Source of the DNA: Xanthostigma xanthostigma
Lineage: Eukaryota > Arthropoda > Insecta > Raphidioptera > Raphidiidae
NCBI GenBank assembly: GCA_963575645.1
Contig: OY754466.1
Location: forward strand, 10,518,001-10,582,000
Length of the DNA stretch: 64,000 bases
Direction: 5' to 3'
Part shown: in pieces, positions 45,392-55,881 of the stretch
Layout of the letters: every line of letters begins with the position of its first letter
Position numbering within the stretch: position 1 is the first letter of the stretch
Program-made: the position numbers and the translations under genes
The notes under the pieces: model-generated
What the model saw: only the letters and a program-made list of their open reading frames with translations
Databases searched by the model: none
What the model was told of the DNA's origin: nothing

Positions 45392-45948
45392 ACACTCCCT
45401 AAGTGTTGCTATATAACTGTATATATTTTAAACGCTGAGCTTAGAGGTTGTATGATGTGAAAGCTGTACCTGCGTCAACACATGATGAGGTAATGCCCAG
45501 AGCTCCAAAAAAGCTACTTACAACACTGACTATGATTATTATAAATCCTATAAACAATGTGTCATATCGAAAAGTAATATAATTCTGAGTGATGTGTTTA
45601 GTTGTCAAAAAGATAAACCCGCAAAAACTTAAATAATATACTTCACTTCAAACACATTCTGACAAGTGCCAGACTGTCTGAAGGTAGACTATGATATGAA
45701 AATGTCTATATCGCTCCACTCTATTACATGCCAGATAAGTAGAAGCATTTCTCTAGTTTCAAAAGCCTTCTTCTATAATATATGTTTACCTGCTTTACTC
45801 TTCACACTCTGACTTCTATAAAACGCAGCATATCAACCGTCACCCTCTAAAGAGTAGTCTTTCGAAATATTCGACCGCAACGGGAGACGACGACAAGCGA
45901 CTAAGTCGAGTAAACACTGGCCCGCCAAACACAGACGACTATTGCTAT

Positions 45949-46185
45949 TGTAACAAAACTGTTCTAGTTCGTAGTAGAAATTATTTATTTACAATAATAA
46001 ACGTTTAACAAAACAGTTAAACACACAAACGAAAGCGTACTTCTCAAACGTAACAGTAATAATAACGTTAACAGAAACAAAATAACGACAGTTCTAAATA
46101 ATAAAATAAAAGTTTTCAATAAATACAATTCGATAATTTTATTTTTTGAAGAGTTCTAATCAGACGTTAATCAAAGATTTGAATA
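45949..46185 (+). repeat. Dispersed repeats: partner of 10741 and Penelope-like tail
   Basis: TGTAACAAAACTGTTCTA starts the 160-bp match to 10741-10912. Directly after it, GAGTTCTAATCAGACGTTAA at about 46153 belongs to the Penelope-like tail family. Joined copies of this kind suggest an insertion hotspot or a composite repeat. Confidence 0.5.
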
Positions 46186-46639
46186 AAATAAAAGACTAAG
46201 TAACAGGGAATATAGAGTCACTAATTATGTGCACAAAGTATTTACAACACAGGAACACACCAAAGTTTATTAGCACAATTGTCTATTAACTATAGGTATA
46301 CACACGATTATTTTGCAAAAAGTTATTTATGTTAGATTTATATAAAAAATCCCTAATTATTTTAAGTGAATTATAAGTAATTTACAAATGATTAATATTT
46401 TGTGTTCAGTAATTTATTACTTAATACGTTGATTTTTTTAAATATAAAGTAATATCAATAAATAACAAAATCAAATATCGTTTTATTTTAATTTATATTA
46501 TTATATAACATATTTAATAATGACAAAGACGTTATGCAGTGATTTTATAAAATAAAAAATATTTCCTAAGGACGTCTACCAAAACGTTTCCAGCCTAGAC
46601 CTAGTAGGATCCATATCGGAAAGTAGTGTGCGTCGTAAT

Positions 46640-46850
46640 CAAATAATATCCCATACGCGTCATGGCTTTTCTTCATTGCCACAACACGTTGAGATCGAAT
46701 AGCATGTCAGCCACGACATGAATTTCGCTATTTGGTCTTTCTGTGATTGCCACAACGCGTCGTGCGCGTTTTCATTAGAGCCATAACACGAATTTCGCCA
46801 TGTGGATGTTTTACTGTGACCACAACGCGTTGTGAGCTATTTTTCCGCTC
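46640..46850. repeat. Three degenerate CACAACGCGT-centred repeats
   Basis: GCCACAACACGTTGAGA, GCCACAACGCGTCGTGCGCG and GACCACAACGCGTTGTGAGC occur about 65-80 bp apart, with CATGAATTTCGC and ACGAATTTCGCC between them. The core is close to the palindrome CACAACGCGTTGTG. Confidence 0.55.
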
Positions 46851-46869
46851 ACTAAGCGTTTTCGATCTT

Positions 46870-47327
46870 TGAGCGTAACATATACATGCAAAAAGTTTTG
46901 CACGGGTACACTATTTTTTTGTTATTTCGCCAAAAATTAAATTTAAGGAGTGCATATCTTCAGAGTCCACAGTAGCATTTTGCGTACCGATTCATACATA
47001 TAATAATTGTGTGTATATAATATGGATGCGTGTGTATTGGTAGATATTATACTGTGTTATAGAGATACTGTCAATACCATGTGTTTCATACTTTACTGCG
47101 TCGCATATTACTAGCACCGACATCGTACTGGTACTTCTGTGTGTGGCAACGTTAGACGCGCCGCCGCGGTGCCGGGCGTCGCTACTGCTGACTGCCCGAA
47201 TCCGACGCTTCTCAAACTACACAATTAGAAACTGATGTATACTTTAACTACACTTCATTACTTACCGATGCTATTTTATTATCTTGCTAGCTTTTGCCCG
47301 CGACTTGTTGAAAGTTTTGACTGCTGA
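46870..47327. other. No gene; Helitron-like end scrap
   Basis: GCTAGCTTTTGCCCGCGACT at 47286 looks like an inverted Helitron 3' end directly before the zinc-finger fragment. A GC-rich island (GACGCGCCGCCGCGGTGCC) lies at 47155. Confidence 0.35.
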
Positions 47328-47522
47328 TATTTAAAGAGGCATCAATTAAAACACACAGGAGAGAAACCGTACCAGTGTGACATTTGTAAAATGTGTTTCG
47401 CGTATAAGCCTACTTTAAGAAGTCATAAATTAAGAACACACTGAAGAGAAACCCACACCAATGTAATATCGGAAATATTATGCGTTTCATAGATTCGGGA
47501 ATTTAAGGCTATATAACCCGAT
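47328..47522 (+). pseudogene. C2H2 zinc-finger gene fragment
   Basis: The frame at 47328-47441 reads [20 protein letters not shown], then [18 protein letters not shown], followed by a stop. It contains the last helix of one finger (H-x3-H), a canonical TGEKPY linker, and one complete C2H2 finger with C-x2-C, the Phe, the Leu and H-x4-H. A second finger, shifted in frame, is recognisable as PHQCNI but has lost its Cys pair. The upstream frame closes at once, so only a piece remains. Proteins of this type bind DNA in the nucleus. It may be a truncated duplicate of a host zinc-finger gene or cargo carried by a mobile element, since an inverted Helitron end lies 40 bp upstream. I saw no promoter, splice sites or second exon. 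Confidence 0.7.
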
Positions 47523-48179
47523 GGGGCAATGTATAGAAATAATAAGCAGATATTTCAATATATTAATTATGGATATCTCATACTTTCAACAACATTTTTT
47601 TTTTAATTTTGGACTTCTAGTAATTAAGGCATGCATTATTAAAAATGTGATTTATAACACTATTATAAATGAGAAGACTCATTGAAATGTGCCGCTCTTA
47701 ACGGGAAGTCTATATTAACGTTCCCTGAAGCCGTGATTTTCTAATAGCGAGATCATAATATGCAAATACTTTTATTATATACCGAGCATAGGAATAAAAT
47801 CGCAATCGAACCATTAGGGTACAAACATATACTTCTGTCTTTTTTTACGCCGTAAGCACTGGCGTATCCAGAACGGCAAAACAAGCACGAAGAATTCAGC
47901 TTAAAAATTTCCCTTTTGGGCCAAAAGCTGGGTACATCCATGTTAACGTCATAGAAAAAGACATTGTTTTTGAAGCAGAGATAGTTTATTCGGATTGAAT
48001 GCAAGTACACCAACCAATCCTATCATCGGAGAAATCAGGGAATTACATCGAAGAAAGAGACGCAGATATATTCTCGATACGCTTTGTTGCGTACACTCAC
48101 CGCACATTGAGTAGATAGGCAATGATTCATATAGGTTATCAATAAATATATGATAATATGACTAGTGATGAGCAAAGCA

Positions 48180-48240
48180 AAACCAAGACTCTTGATCTTG
48201 GTCTTGCTTATTCAGTCTTTAAGGTGTTACCTCCGTCTTT
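48180..48240 (+). repeat. Decayed hAT terminus
   Basis: TAGTGATGAGCAAAGC, then ACCAAGACTCTTGATCTTGG, is typical of hAT MITE ends with internal palindromes. No right end was found. Confidence 0.35.
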
Positions 48241-48324
48241 TGAATAATTTTTCTAAATATTGTCATCATCAAAGTTTTTTATAGGTATAAATTATTATAT
48301 AATGTTACCAAACTCGATTTCAGG

Positions 48325-48500
48325 ACAAACTATTTTTGCAATAGGATAAACCGGTATAGCCTAGGTCAAACTGGGTTGGCCTAAGCTCAATAGGACAAAC
48401 TAGTTTAGCCTAGGCTGAAGTAGTTTGTCCTAGTATGAATATGTACACTCCAGGATAAACTGGTATAGACTAGCTAGTTTGAACTAATTCAAGGGAAAAT
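48325..48500. repeat. Degenerate tandem repeat 'GGACAAACTAGTTTAGCC'
   Basis: Five to seven variants in direct and inverse form (GGATAAACCGGTATAGCC, GTCAAACTGGGTTGGCC, GGACAAACTAGTTTAGCC and an inverse near 48420) fill 175 bp. Each unit is nearly self-complementary around ACTAGT. Confidence 0.6.
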
Positions 48501-48547
48501 AAATAATATACTGGGAAATAATCATGATTTTTTAAAATAATAATAAT

Positions 48548-49050
48548 AGAGTTTATTCAACACGCGTGAGTAATATATAATTTCGGGGCCCCGCTCAATT
48601 CGGAAGAAATAATAAATTACTTCATGTTGACGCGTAGAGTGCTAATAATGAGCCGTACTGTACGATAATAAATTTTCTGGATCAATAGGAACGCAGTAGC
48701 GAGCGGAAGCGTGCAATAATGAATAATAACTGCATATTTTCTGAACCAACAGGAACGCGGTAGCGATTTGTATATATGAAAATAGCATCGCAATGCAGTG
48801 AAAGTCAGGGCCATCTTGTGTGCATCGAGGGCGGTGGGTACGTCAATCAATGAAGTGATTTATTATTTTTCCCTCTTTTATCAGGGCCCCGATTACATAT
48901 TACTCGTGCTAGTTGAATAAAATATTATGTGCGACCATTGATCGAAGGGGAATATTCCACTCGCGTGTTACCGCACTCGCTAAGCTCGTGCGGCAAATTT
49001 CACGCTCATGGAATCTTCTCCTTCTCTCACTAGTCGCACAATATACTATT
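48548..49050 (+). mobile_element. Amplicon W, copy 4 (diverged)
   Basis: It resembles copy 3 (35632-36135): the same ends and GGGCCCCG blocks, a drifted middle, and hairpin part GAATATTCCACTCGCGTG to GGAATCTTCTCC. It is joined in tandem to copy 5. Confidence 0.7.
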
Positions 49051-49545
49051 ATTCAACACGCGTGAGTAATATGTAATTTCGGGGCCCTGCTAAACGCGGG
49101 AGAAATAATATATTACTTCACTAGTGTAATAATGAATTTTCTGGCGTGGGAGAAATAATATATTACTTCACTAGTGTAATAATGAATTTTCTGGACCAAT
49201 AGAAACTCAGTAGCAAGCCCAAGCGCTAAATAATGAAAAAAACTGCAAGTAGCTTCTGGACCAATAGGAACGTGGTAGGCGGTATTGTATACTTATATGA
49301 AAACAGCATCGCAATTCAGCGAAATCATGGCAATCTTGTGTATACACTGACGGTGGTACGTCAATCAATGAAGTGATTTATTATTTTTCCCTCTTTTATC
49401 AGGGCCCCGATTACATATTACTCCTGCTAGTTGAACAAAGTATTATGTGCGACTATTGATCGAAGGAGAATATTCCACTCGCGTGTGTTTTACGCTCATG
49501 GAATCTTCTCCTTCTCTCACTAGTCGCACAATATACTATTATTGT
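49050..49545 (+). mobile_element. Amplicon W, copy 5 (young)
   Basis: It is nearly identical to copy 2 (35098) across about 380 bp, including the internal 47-bp duplication with CACTAGTGTAATAATG, and keeps the short hairpin form. Near identity at 14 kb distance points to recent transposition or gene conversion. Confidence 0.75.
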
Positions 49546-49549
49546 CATT

Positions 49550-50340
49550 CTTACAATAATTAATGTAAATGTTGAAAGTGAATGAATTCTTGTATGCTGT
49601 AGAAACAATTTTCTAAAAAAAAATTTCTTAACATTGGAGGAGCCCCAAGATATATTTTGAAAGTCACACCACATACATATATGTTTATTTATTTATTTAT
49701 TTATTTTAATTCGAAAATAATAATGATATATATAATATATTTTTTTTTATAAATTTTAATGTAGGATTATTAATCAATAATCATAATATTATCTCTATGA
49801 TGTATATCTTTTCCAATAGCTTCATATATTATAAGAATAAGAATAATACAATTGTTTTAATACTGCTGACATACTTTTACCTTTTCTCGGTGTGATCCTA
49901 TGTACCTACGCAACGTATGTATATTGCTTCACATACACCTCATAAAGACTGATGAACAATATTTATATCGCTATTATTTTAACCCAACAAGTTTTTTATG
50001 AAAAAATTACCATCATTATATATTCTCCTGAGGTTTTTTTTTATAAAAGTTTGTGGGAAATTATTTTATGGTGTAATCTTTTGTAGTAAACGTTATATAA
50101 CAAAAAAGATTTTATACTGCATTATTTACAATTCGTATGTCAAAATATTCAATATCATGTACGAATATCGTTACTTCAAAATACGGCATTTTTTCACCGC
50201 AAAAATTGTTCTATAAATTCCAAAACAAAAACTTTATAAATCTATTAACTTTTACCACGGCTTCGTCTACGTGTGAGTAATTAGTGTGTAAATTTATTGA
50301 TATAATTGATTAAGAAATTCAATCTAAAGTAATTTAAGGT
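49550..50340. other. AT-rich stretch
   Basis: An ATTT microsatellite lies at 49684-49710. A 72-codon frame at 49998 has no known domain. GTAGACGAAGCCGTGGTAA on the minus strand near 50268-50250 may be the decayed 3' end of the Helitron whose helicase lies just upstream on that strand. Confidence 0.35.
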
Positions 50341-50758
50341 GGCCCTATAAACAATGTTTTTTGTTTTACCATCTTTTGCCAAAAAAACATAAAGATTTTG
50401 TGGATTCGATACACGTGAGCAAGCCACATACAGATGGCCGTGCGAAAAACATGGATGTTTTAAATGAATCTGCTACATTAAGTATTTGCCCCTGAGCTTT
50501 GTTTATAGTTTTCCCGAAAGCAGTTTTCAATAGAATTATAACCTTTTAAATTGAATAGACAAATCCATTAGTATAAACCGTGTTCGTGGTTTTAAAACAG
50601 TCTCCTTTAGCTTTGCCAGTAATTATAATAGCCCTAACAATATTTCGACCCAGATGACACACTTTTAAACGTGTACCAGTACACAATTTGGGAGCATCAA
50701 GATTTCGCATTAAAAGCGCCGTAACACCCATTTTTAACCTTAATTTCTGAGAAGGCAC
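50341..50758 (-). pseudogene. Helitron Pif1-family helicase fragment
   Basis: The minus strand encodes, in order and in shifting frames, LRLKMGVTALLMRNLDAPKL, then CTGTRLKVCHLGRNIVRA (50758-50546), then GKTINKAQGQILNVA (about 50520-50475), then HPCFSHGHLYVACSRVSN and PQNLYVFLAKDGKTKN (to about 50343). These are the late motifs of the Helitron helicase, including the TINKAQGQ motif and the final LYVACSRV motif of superfamily 1B. The Rep (HUH) domain and helicase motifs I-III are absent, and sequence between the blocks is lost. The protein would have unwound DNA during rolling-circle transposition. A Helitron-like 3' end downstream fits the context. This relic shows that autonomous Helitrons once existed here, so the short Helitron-like copies have a plausible source. 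Confidence 0.85.
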
Positions 50759-50759
50759 T

Positions 50760-51265
50760 TAACCCCCTTAGAGGTTAGGTTTTGAAAAAAAGTAGTTCAT
50801 GTCCTTCCTTAGAGTTTAAACTATCCTCATATTACATTTCGTCACAATCGGTCCAGCGGTCTAGTCGTAAAAGCGTAACTTAATACAATATTACAACCCC
50901 CACTTCATCCTCAAAGGGGTTGAATTTTGAAAAAAAGGTCCTTCCTCACTAAGAACGGATTTTATTCGAATCCTATCCAAAACGGATTTTTTGAGTTGTT
51001 ACGGGGGTGGGTGTGAATGGTTGCATAGATGGGAAGGTCAATATAATATTTTCAGAGAAAGAGAAAAGATGAGGATAAGAGAGAGAGAAATCTATGTAAT
51101 GACTTATTCACTAACTAACTGACCCATTTTCTAGGGATTATGAATACTAAAATTCTGTAGCTTACATACTTTAAATTCATGTTAAACATAGCTAGTTATT
51201 ATGTGCAGTTCTCTTTAGCAATATTTTAATGGCTATGCTCCAATGTTTATCGCTGTTTGTGCTAT
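50760..51265. other. Helitron/LINE-like filler
   Basis: TTTCGTCACAATCGGTCCAG, then CGGTCTAGTCGTAAAAGCG, resembles strings shared by insect non-autonomous Helitron-like or RTE-like repeats. No gene was recognised. Confidence 0.3.
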
Positions 51266-51638
51266 AGAGGGTAGAGGTAAGGAGAACCATCTTATATAGG
51301 AGTAAACTAAAAAAGTGATCATCTAAAAGCGTTAAATAGGTAACAGTACCAGAATGGCGGTAGTGTAGAAAAAGTATTTACTGTAAACTTAGCAGTTGTA
51401 GACGAAGTGAAGTGTGCTGAAAAGAAATATTTTTATTTTTGGCGACTAGAGTAGTTAATATATTTACAGTAAATAAAATCTCAACCTTACGTAGTCAAAG
51501 ATTATTTGGTAAATATAACCTATAAAATAATCAGAGGGAAATTGACACTCTTCCTACGGTAGCGCCATCTTAATTTCACTATTTTTGAGGGACACGTCTT
51601 TTCATACGCAGAGATGGTTCTCCTTATCCTCTACCCTC
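51266..51638. mobile_element. TIR element, 373 bp
   Basis: GAGGGTAGAGGTAAGGAGAA, then CCATCT, is mirrored at 51613-51638 with one or two mismatches. No target duplication is clear. The style (GGGTA.. with purine-rich ends) recalls the pogo-like element at 42982. Confidence 0.7.
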
Positions 51639-51639
51639 C

Positions 51640-52550
51640 ATAGTTTGTTCGTACGTACCGTTCTCGAACATAACGTCATAATGTATACAACCAACGTTGC
51701 ACAAACTTCTCTCTTGTGTACACCAACCTTTACAGGAACTTTAGAATATTTTTCTTATAATGGAAGCAAGAGTTGTCTGCAAATAAAATATATAAAACAT
51801 CGGTATTCAGTGATCTGTAGTACAGGGTAGGTTAGGTACCATCTATACGTGCAGTCTAAGCTATTATCGGTGTGAAGTTAGTGAGTTCGAGTACAACGTA
51901 TTGCAGGGGGGCAGGGGGGACAACCGAACGAACCGATGAGATTTATTTGTGCAAAACGCTAAGGGGCACCACTACCAATATAGCCGAGCAAAACGCACGA
52001 ACGGCCGGAAGCAAGCTCAACGGTAGCATGTGCGTATATGTGTTTGTATATGTGAAGTTGTGTGTAGCTCTCTAGTTTAGAGCTTGGGGACGACGTAAAA
52101 CGCACAATGACGTAAAGCTCACAATGTGCCAGAAAGCTGAAGTCACACTCGTGTTTAGAGTTCAGGGTTGGGTAGAATACATCTTGATCAGAGATGTTTT
52201 TTTTAATTATTTGATTCGTAAATTTTTTTTAAATTTTAATAGGGCTTCGGCGGCAAGGCCATTAGCGCCAGATATATGCCTGGTCACTGTTCAGTTTAAA
52301 AACACTATTTAATCACAGATTATAGTTTGTTAGAAAGTTCTGTGTGTTCCAAGAACTTTAATAGTTTGACGATATTGTCTTTGTTGGCGCCGAAGAAGTC
52401 TTGAAGTTGAGAGGGAAGTTGCAGTCTTTGGTTTCTTAAGATTGAAAGCAGTGTATCAAAACATATTGCAATGTACGTACACCATATACTATAAAAATAA
52501 ATATGCACATTTTCTTTAAACAAAAAAAAAAGGACAGTATAGCATTAAGA
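51640..52550. other. No gene recognised
   Basis: Several frames of 60-80 codons overlap here without any known domain. GTAAAACGCACAATGACGTAA at 52096 contains a small direct repeat (CACAATG). Confidence 0.35.
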
Positions 52551-52552
52551 TA

Positions 52553-52623
52553 AGGTGGCTGCGATATGAAGCGGCTGCCTCGTAAGCAAAACGTCGTTGG
52601 TTCAAATTCGCCGGTCTGCGTCT
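52553..52623 (+). pseudogene. tRNA-like or SINE-head sequence
   Basis: GCGGCTGCCTCGTAAGCAAA resembles an anticodon arm with a CTCGTAA loop (CGT, Thr), and GTTGGTTCAAATTCGCC resembles a T arm. Acceptor ends do not pair and the stems are weak. A T-rich tract follows, as after the tRNA-like sequence at 13111. Confidence 0.3.
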
Positions 52624-52749
52624 ATATGTTTTGTTTTGTTTTTTTTACAATTATTCCATATTTTACATATATTTATATATTTTTTCAATTTTACCATTTT
52701 ATGTTAACATATTTTTTACGATTTTTCACAAGTGGGGAATGGTAATTAT

Positions 52750-52938
52750 TTTGGTCGGAATTCACCGAAAATTGTACAAAATTCTATGTTAAATACATGT
52801 CAAAAAAAAGTTTGAATTGATTAACTATATTTTTCGAGCAGAATCGATTTAAATTTCTACATGGAGAAGTATAAGTGATCACAATCTAAGACGTCTATCA
52901 ATTTAGATTTTCTGACAATGTTTTCTGTAACCCAGCCT
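52750..52938 (+). repeat. Single arm of MITE H
   Basis: ACAATCTAAGACGTCTATCA, then TTTTCTGACAATGTTTTCTG and TAACCCAGCC, match the right arm of 13997-14423. The left arm is missing. Confidence 0.55.
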
Positions 52939-53094
52939 TAGTGTAACCGTGATGATATTGTTGTTGTTTTTGAGACAACGTTCATTTATCATCACAACAT
53001 AATTTTGTTTTCACACTCTAGAAACAAACAAAAATTTTAAATTCTATCTCATGAAAAAACCAACTCGTTGTAACTATACGATAGTAACCTAATA

Positions 53095-53563
53095 GTGCGA
53101 GATCCGGTATTAGAAATAATACCCTCATCTGTTATTTGATGATGACAAAGTATATGTTAGATAATATATACATTGATAAATCGCACATGGGTTGCCTAGC
53201 TAATTCGCGTACCGATGCTGTTAAATTAAATAAATTCTAATTAACTTTTTGGGATCAACTTCCCCGATTTGTTAATCATAAAAATCGAGCCTAAGATGAG
53301 AGAATATGACAAAAATAAAATATTAACAAAACAAATAAACTCAAAATACACAGAACTCAACTATTTACAAGGTATGTTTAGGTGGATGATATATTTTATC
53401 TCATTTTAGGTTAGATTATGATTAACAAATCGGGGAAGTTGATTTAGCTAGGCAGCCCATGTGCGATTTATCAATGTAGGTATATATTATCTAACTAACA
53501 TATAATCTTTGTCATCATCAAATAACAGATGAGGGTATATATTTCTAATAGCGGATCTTAGAC
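53095..53563. mobile_element. Palindromic MITE K, copy 2
   Basis: The ends GATCCGGTATTAGAAATA and its inverse are flanked by TA. The middle is shorter than in copy 1. AATCGAGCCTAAGATGAGAG and CGCGTACCGATGCTG are kept. The next 800 bp (53564-54360) show nothing recognised. Confidence 0.75.
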
Positions 53564-54487
53564 TATAACTAGTTTATTTGTTCAAATAGCTCATCTATTC
53601 ATTTAAAACTGTTCTGTTATCTTTAATAACTTATTTTAAAATGATAGATTTTGGAAATAAAAATTTCCATGACATACTTTTTTTGATGACATTTGTATGC
53701 GCCACTAGCCCACGTGCTTATTATCTCAGTCTTGGGTCGTATTGCTCTGTCTAGATTTTAGAAGGATTCAAGGTCAACCGGGAAATAGTTGAGATATTAT
53801 AAATGTTTTATGTTTCTTTATAAAGTTAAAGAATATTATTTTGAGTACCTAGTTTTTAAATTACAAACTTAATTTGATCGTAAATAATACCATGAAACAA
53901 ATAAACTGACCTAAAACTAGAAATCAATTTAGTCTAGCGCAATGTTAGAGGTTGATACTGTTTACAAAACACTTAGATCTTGAAAGATTCCGAGACGGTA
54001 AACAAACAAAAGAGATACGATGTTCAGATGAAACAACATTCCGTTGTTCAGATTCAATAAACTCGTCTAGCTACTGCCCCAGTTGCAGTGATGAGTCCTT
54101 CTAGTAATTTTATTAGTTATCTAAACTGAATGATGGTTTGAAACTATTCGCATTTCTAAATTACAAATAATGTTGTTATAAAATAAAGTAGACTTATTAT
54201 TTATTTAAACATTCTCATAAAAATCGGATAATGGTTAAACGAACATTTCTTTGAAAATAATGAATTCACGGATGTAGTACTAAGGACCTTTTTGTGGGAA
54301 ATTTAATTTTCTACAAAATGCTGCTATCAAAAATTAAAAATAAAATAGTGTTGATCCAATAGAATGTTACGATGAAGGAAGGTTTTGGTTGAGGATCATA
54401 AATAAGCTTTTCCAATGTTACGCTAGTGGCCAACGTTTCGAATAATTTGTTTTCATATTCAGGGCAAAAGGTGGTATTATAAGTTAT

Positions 54488-54580
54488 GTGATATTATAAT
54501 TTCACTTAGTGAAATTATAATATCACGAGTCTTTGTCAATCGTGATATTGTAATTTCACTAGTGAAATTACAAAATCACG
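54488..54580. repeat. Two related hairpins in tandem
   Basis: GTGATATTATAATTTCAC is mirrored around TTA (54488-54526), and CGTGATATTGTAATTTCACT around AGT with one mismatch (54541-54580). The two palindromes are related to each other. Confidence 0.85.
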
Positions 54581-54691
54581 GATTTGACAATATCCCGGCG
54601 ACATATTGATACATAACTCATAATAAATAAAATTGTCGACCAATTTTTCAGACAATATATTAACAAAATATATAATAATTAATACATTAAC

Positions 54692-54720
54692 GTTTCGATC
54701 CGGATTTGGACCTTCTTCAG
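54692..54720 (-). ncRNA. Hammerhead-like core
   Basis: On the minus strand CTGAAGA is followed by a GGTCC/GGATC stem and CGAAAC, which matches the CUGANGA - stem II - GAAA order of hammerhead ribozymes. Stems I and III cannot be drawn with confidence, so self-cleavage is not supported. Confidence 0.35.
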
Positions 54721-54876
54721 AACTGATCTAAAAAATATAAAAAAAAATAATTTATATTTAATTTCTAATTCGCTTTTTATAAATTTCTTCAAAAATATTA
54801 GTTAATATCAAAATATTGAAAAAATAATAATTAGAAATTAAATATCAATTATGTTTTTATATGTTTTAGATCAGTT

Positions 54877-54905
54877 CTGAAGAAGGTCCAAATCCGGATC
54901 GAAAC
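54877..54905 (+). ncRNA. Hammerhead-like core, inverted partner
   Basis: Same sequence and order as the minus-strand copy at 54720-54692 (CTGAAGA, stem II, CGAAAC), across a 156-bp AT-rich palindromic spacer. The same caution about stems I and III applies. Confidence 0.35.
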
Positions 54906-55075
54906 GTTACTGTATTAATTATATATTTTGTTAATATATTGTCTGAAAAATTGGTCAATAATTTTATTTATTGAAGAGTTCTAATCAGACGTTAATCAAA
55001 GATTTGCGTAACTCATAATATAATGATCATGTATATTGTTAGAACAAATTACCACCTCTTGACCAGCTTGAGGCC

Positions 55076-55103
55076 CTGAAGATGAAAATAAATTTTTCGA
55101 AAC
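55076..55103 (+). ncRNA. Hammerhead-like core, second family
   Basis: CTGAAGA, an AT-rich stem (GAAAAT/ATTTTTC) and CGAAAC occur in the right order. The inverted relative at 54429-54466 has CTGAATA, and the one at 8826 has TTGAGGA, so the first core box is drifting in the older copies. Confidence 0.35.
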
Positions 55104-55354
55104 GTCGGTCACTAGCGTAACATTGGTAAAGCTTATTTATGATCCTCAAACAAAACCTTCCTTCATCGTAAAAAAAATATTTTGTACCAGCTATCCATGT
55201 TTGAGTAAAACGTCGTTTTTCCCATGTTAATTAAATGGAAAACAACTTGGTTTGACCGTTCACAGGTTTGATCTAAGAAGCTAAAATATTGGGAGAATTT
55301 TTTAGGTCCAATGCTAAAACATTAGCTAATGGATCCTAAAAAAACAGCCTAATA

Positions 55355-55881
55355 CAGTGTAACCTCTTTATAACGTCCTTCGTTATAACGAAAAACTCCC
55401 TATAACGTAGAAAATTTTACAGTTTGGTTGGTTTACCTTAAAACCCATATATTAATACCCTCTTTATAGCGTAACAACCATTCTGTATTACGATGAAATA
55501 TGTTCATATTTAGGCGTATTTAACAGTGTAATTGTTTTTATACAACAAAATGAAGATGAAGAAGATGATAAAGAGGATGATTTTTAACCATCATCAACTA
55601 TTCAACAAGCACTTGATGCCGCTAAACTTATCGAAACATTCCTATTGCTTAATGAAGGTGATTCCACCATATCCCAAGAGTCAAGGCATGCATAATACTT
55701 AATAAAGTACAAAACAAATATTGGCATAGCAAAAACGTCAAGCAAAGTTAACAGACTACATGGAATAAATTAATTAGGTGAAATTTGATTATTTTTCTTT
55801 CTTCCTTCCATATAACGAAAACTCTTTATAACGAAAAAAAATGTTCGGTCCCTTGAGATTCGTTATAAAGAGGGTACACTG
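55355..55881 (+). mobile_element. Tigger-like transposon, internally deleted
   Basis: CAGTGTAACCTCTTTATAACG-type left end (first 20 bases shared in inverse with the right end, which reads AAGAGGGTACACTG) is flanked by TA. ATAACGAAAA strings repeat subterminally. A short piece of the transposase C-terminus remains inside. Confidence 0.75.
55552..55692 (+). pseudogene. Tigger/jerky-type transposase C-terminus
   Basis: The frame reads EDEEDDKEDDF, a stop, then PSSTIQQALDAAKLIETF and LLLNEGDSTI, to a second stop. An acidic run followed by an 'a..al..i..l..fl...' helix is usual at the end of Tigger/jerky/CENP-B-like transposases, where it helps dimerisation. The catalytic DDE domain is absent. 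Its place near the right TIR of the same element is the expected one. The similarity is to a low-complexity tail, so the context carries much of the weight. Confidence 0.5.

Larger units (their letters stand above)
44811..45420 (+). mobile_element. Tigger-like transposon, 5' part
   Basis: TAACGTCACTCGATATAACG and repeated ATAACGACAA strings, then TTGGTTTACCTTG, match the 5' region of the element at 55355. The TIR tip is drifted (GTGTAAACTCC). A transposase start follows at 45124 and a hAT MITE interrupts it at 45198. The right end was not found. Confidence 0.6.
54360..55180. mobile_element. Penelope-like copies in head-to-head inverted arrangement
   Basis: TTACGATGAAGGAAGGTTTT at the left is mirrored by AAAACCTTCCTTCATCGTAA at the right. 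Inside, CGTTTCGATCCGGATTTGG (54691) and its inverse (54890) form a second inverted pair. Each carries CGAAAC next to CTGAAGA-type cores. Penelope-like elements are known for terminal hammerhead-like motifs and inverted or tandem end arrangements. No reverse transcriptase sequence was seen. Confidence 0.55.
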
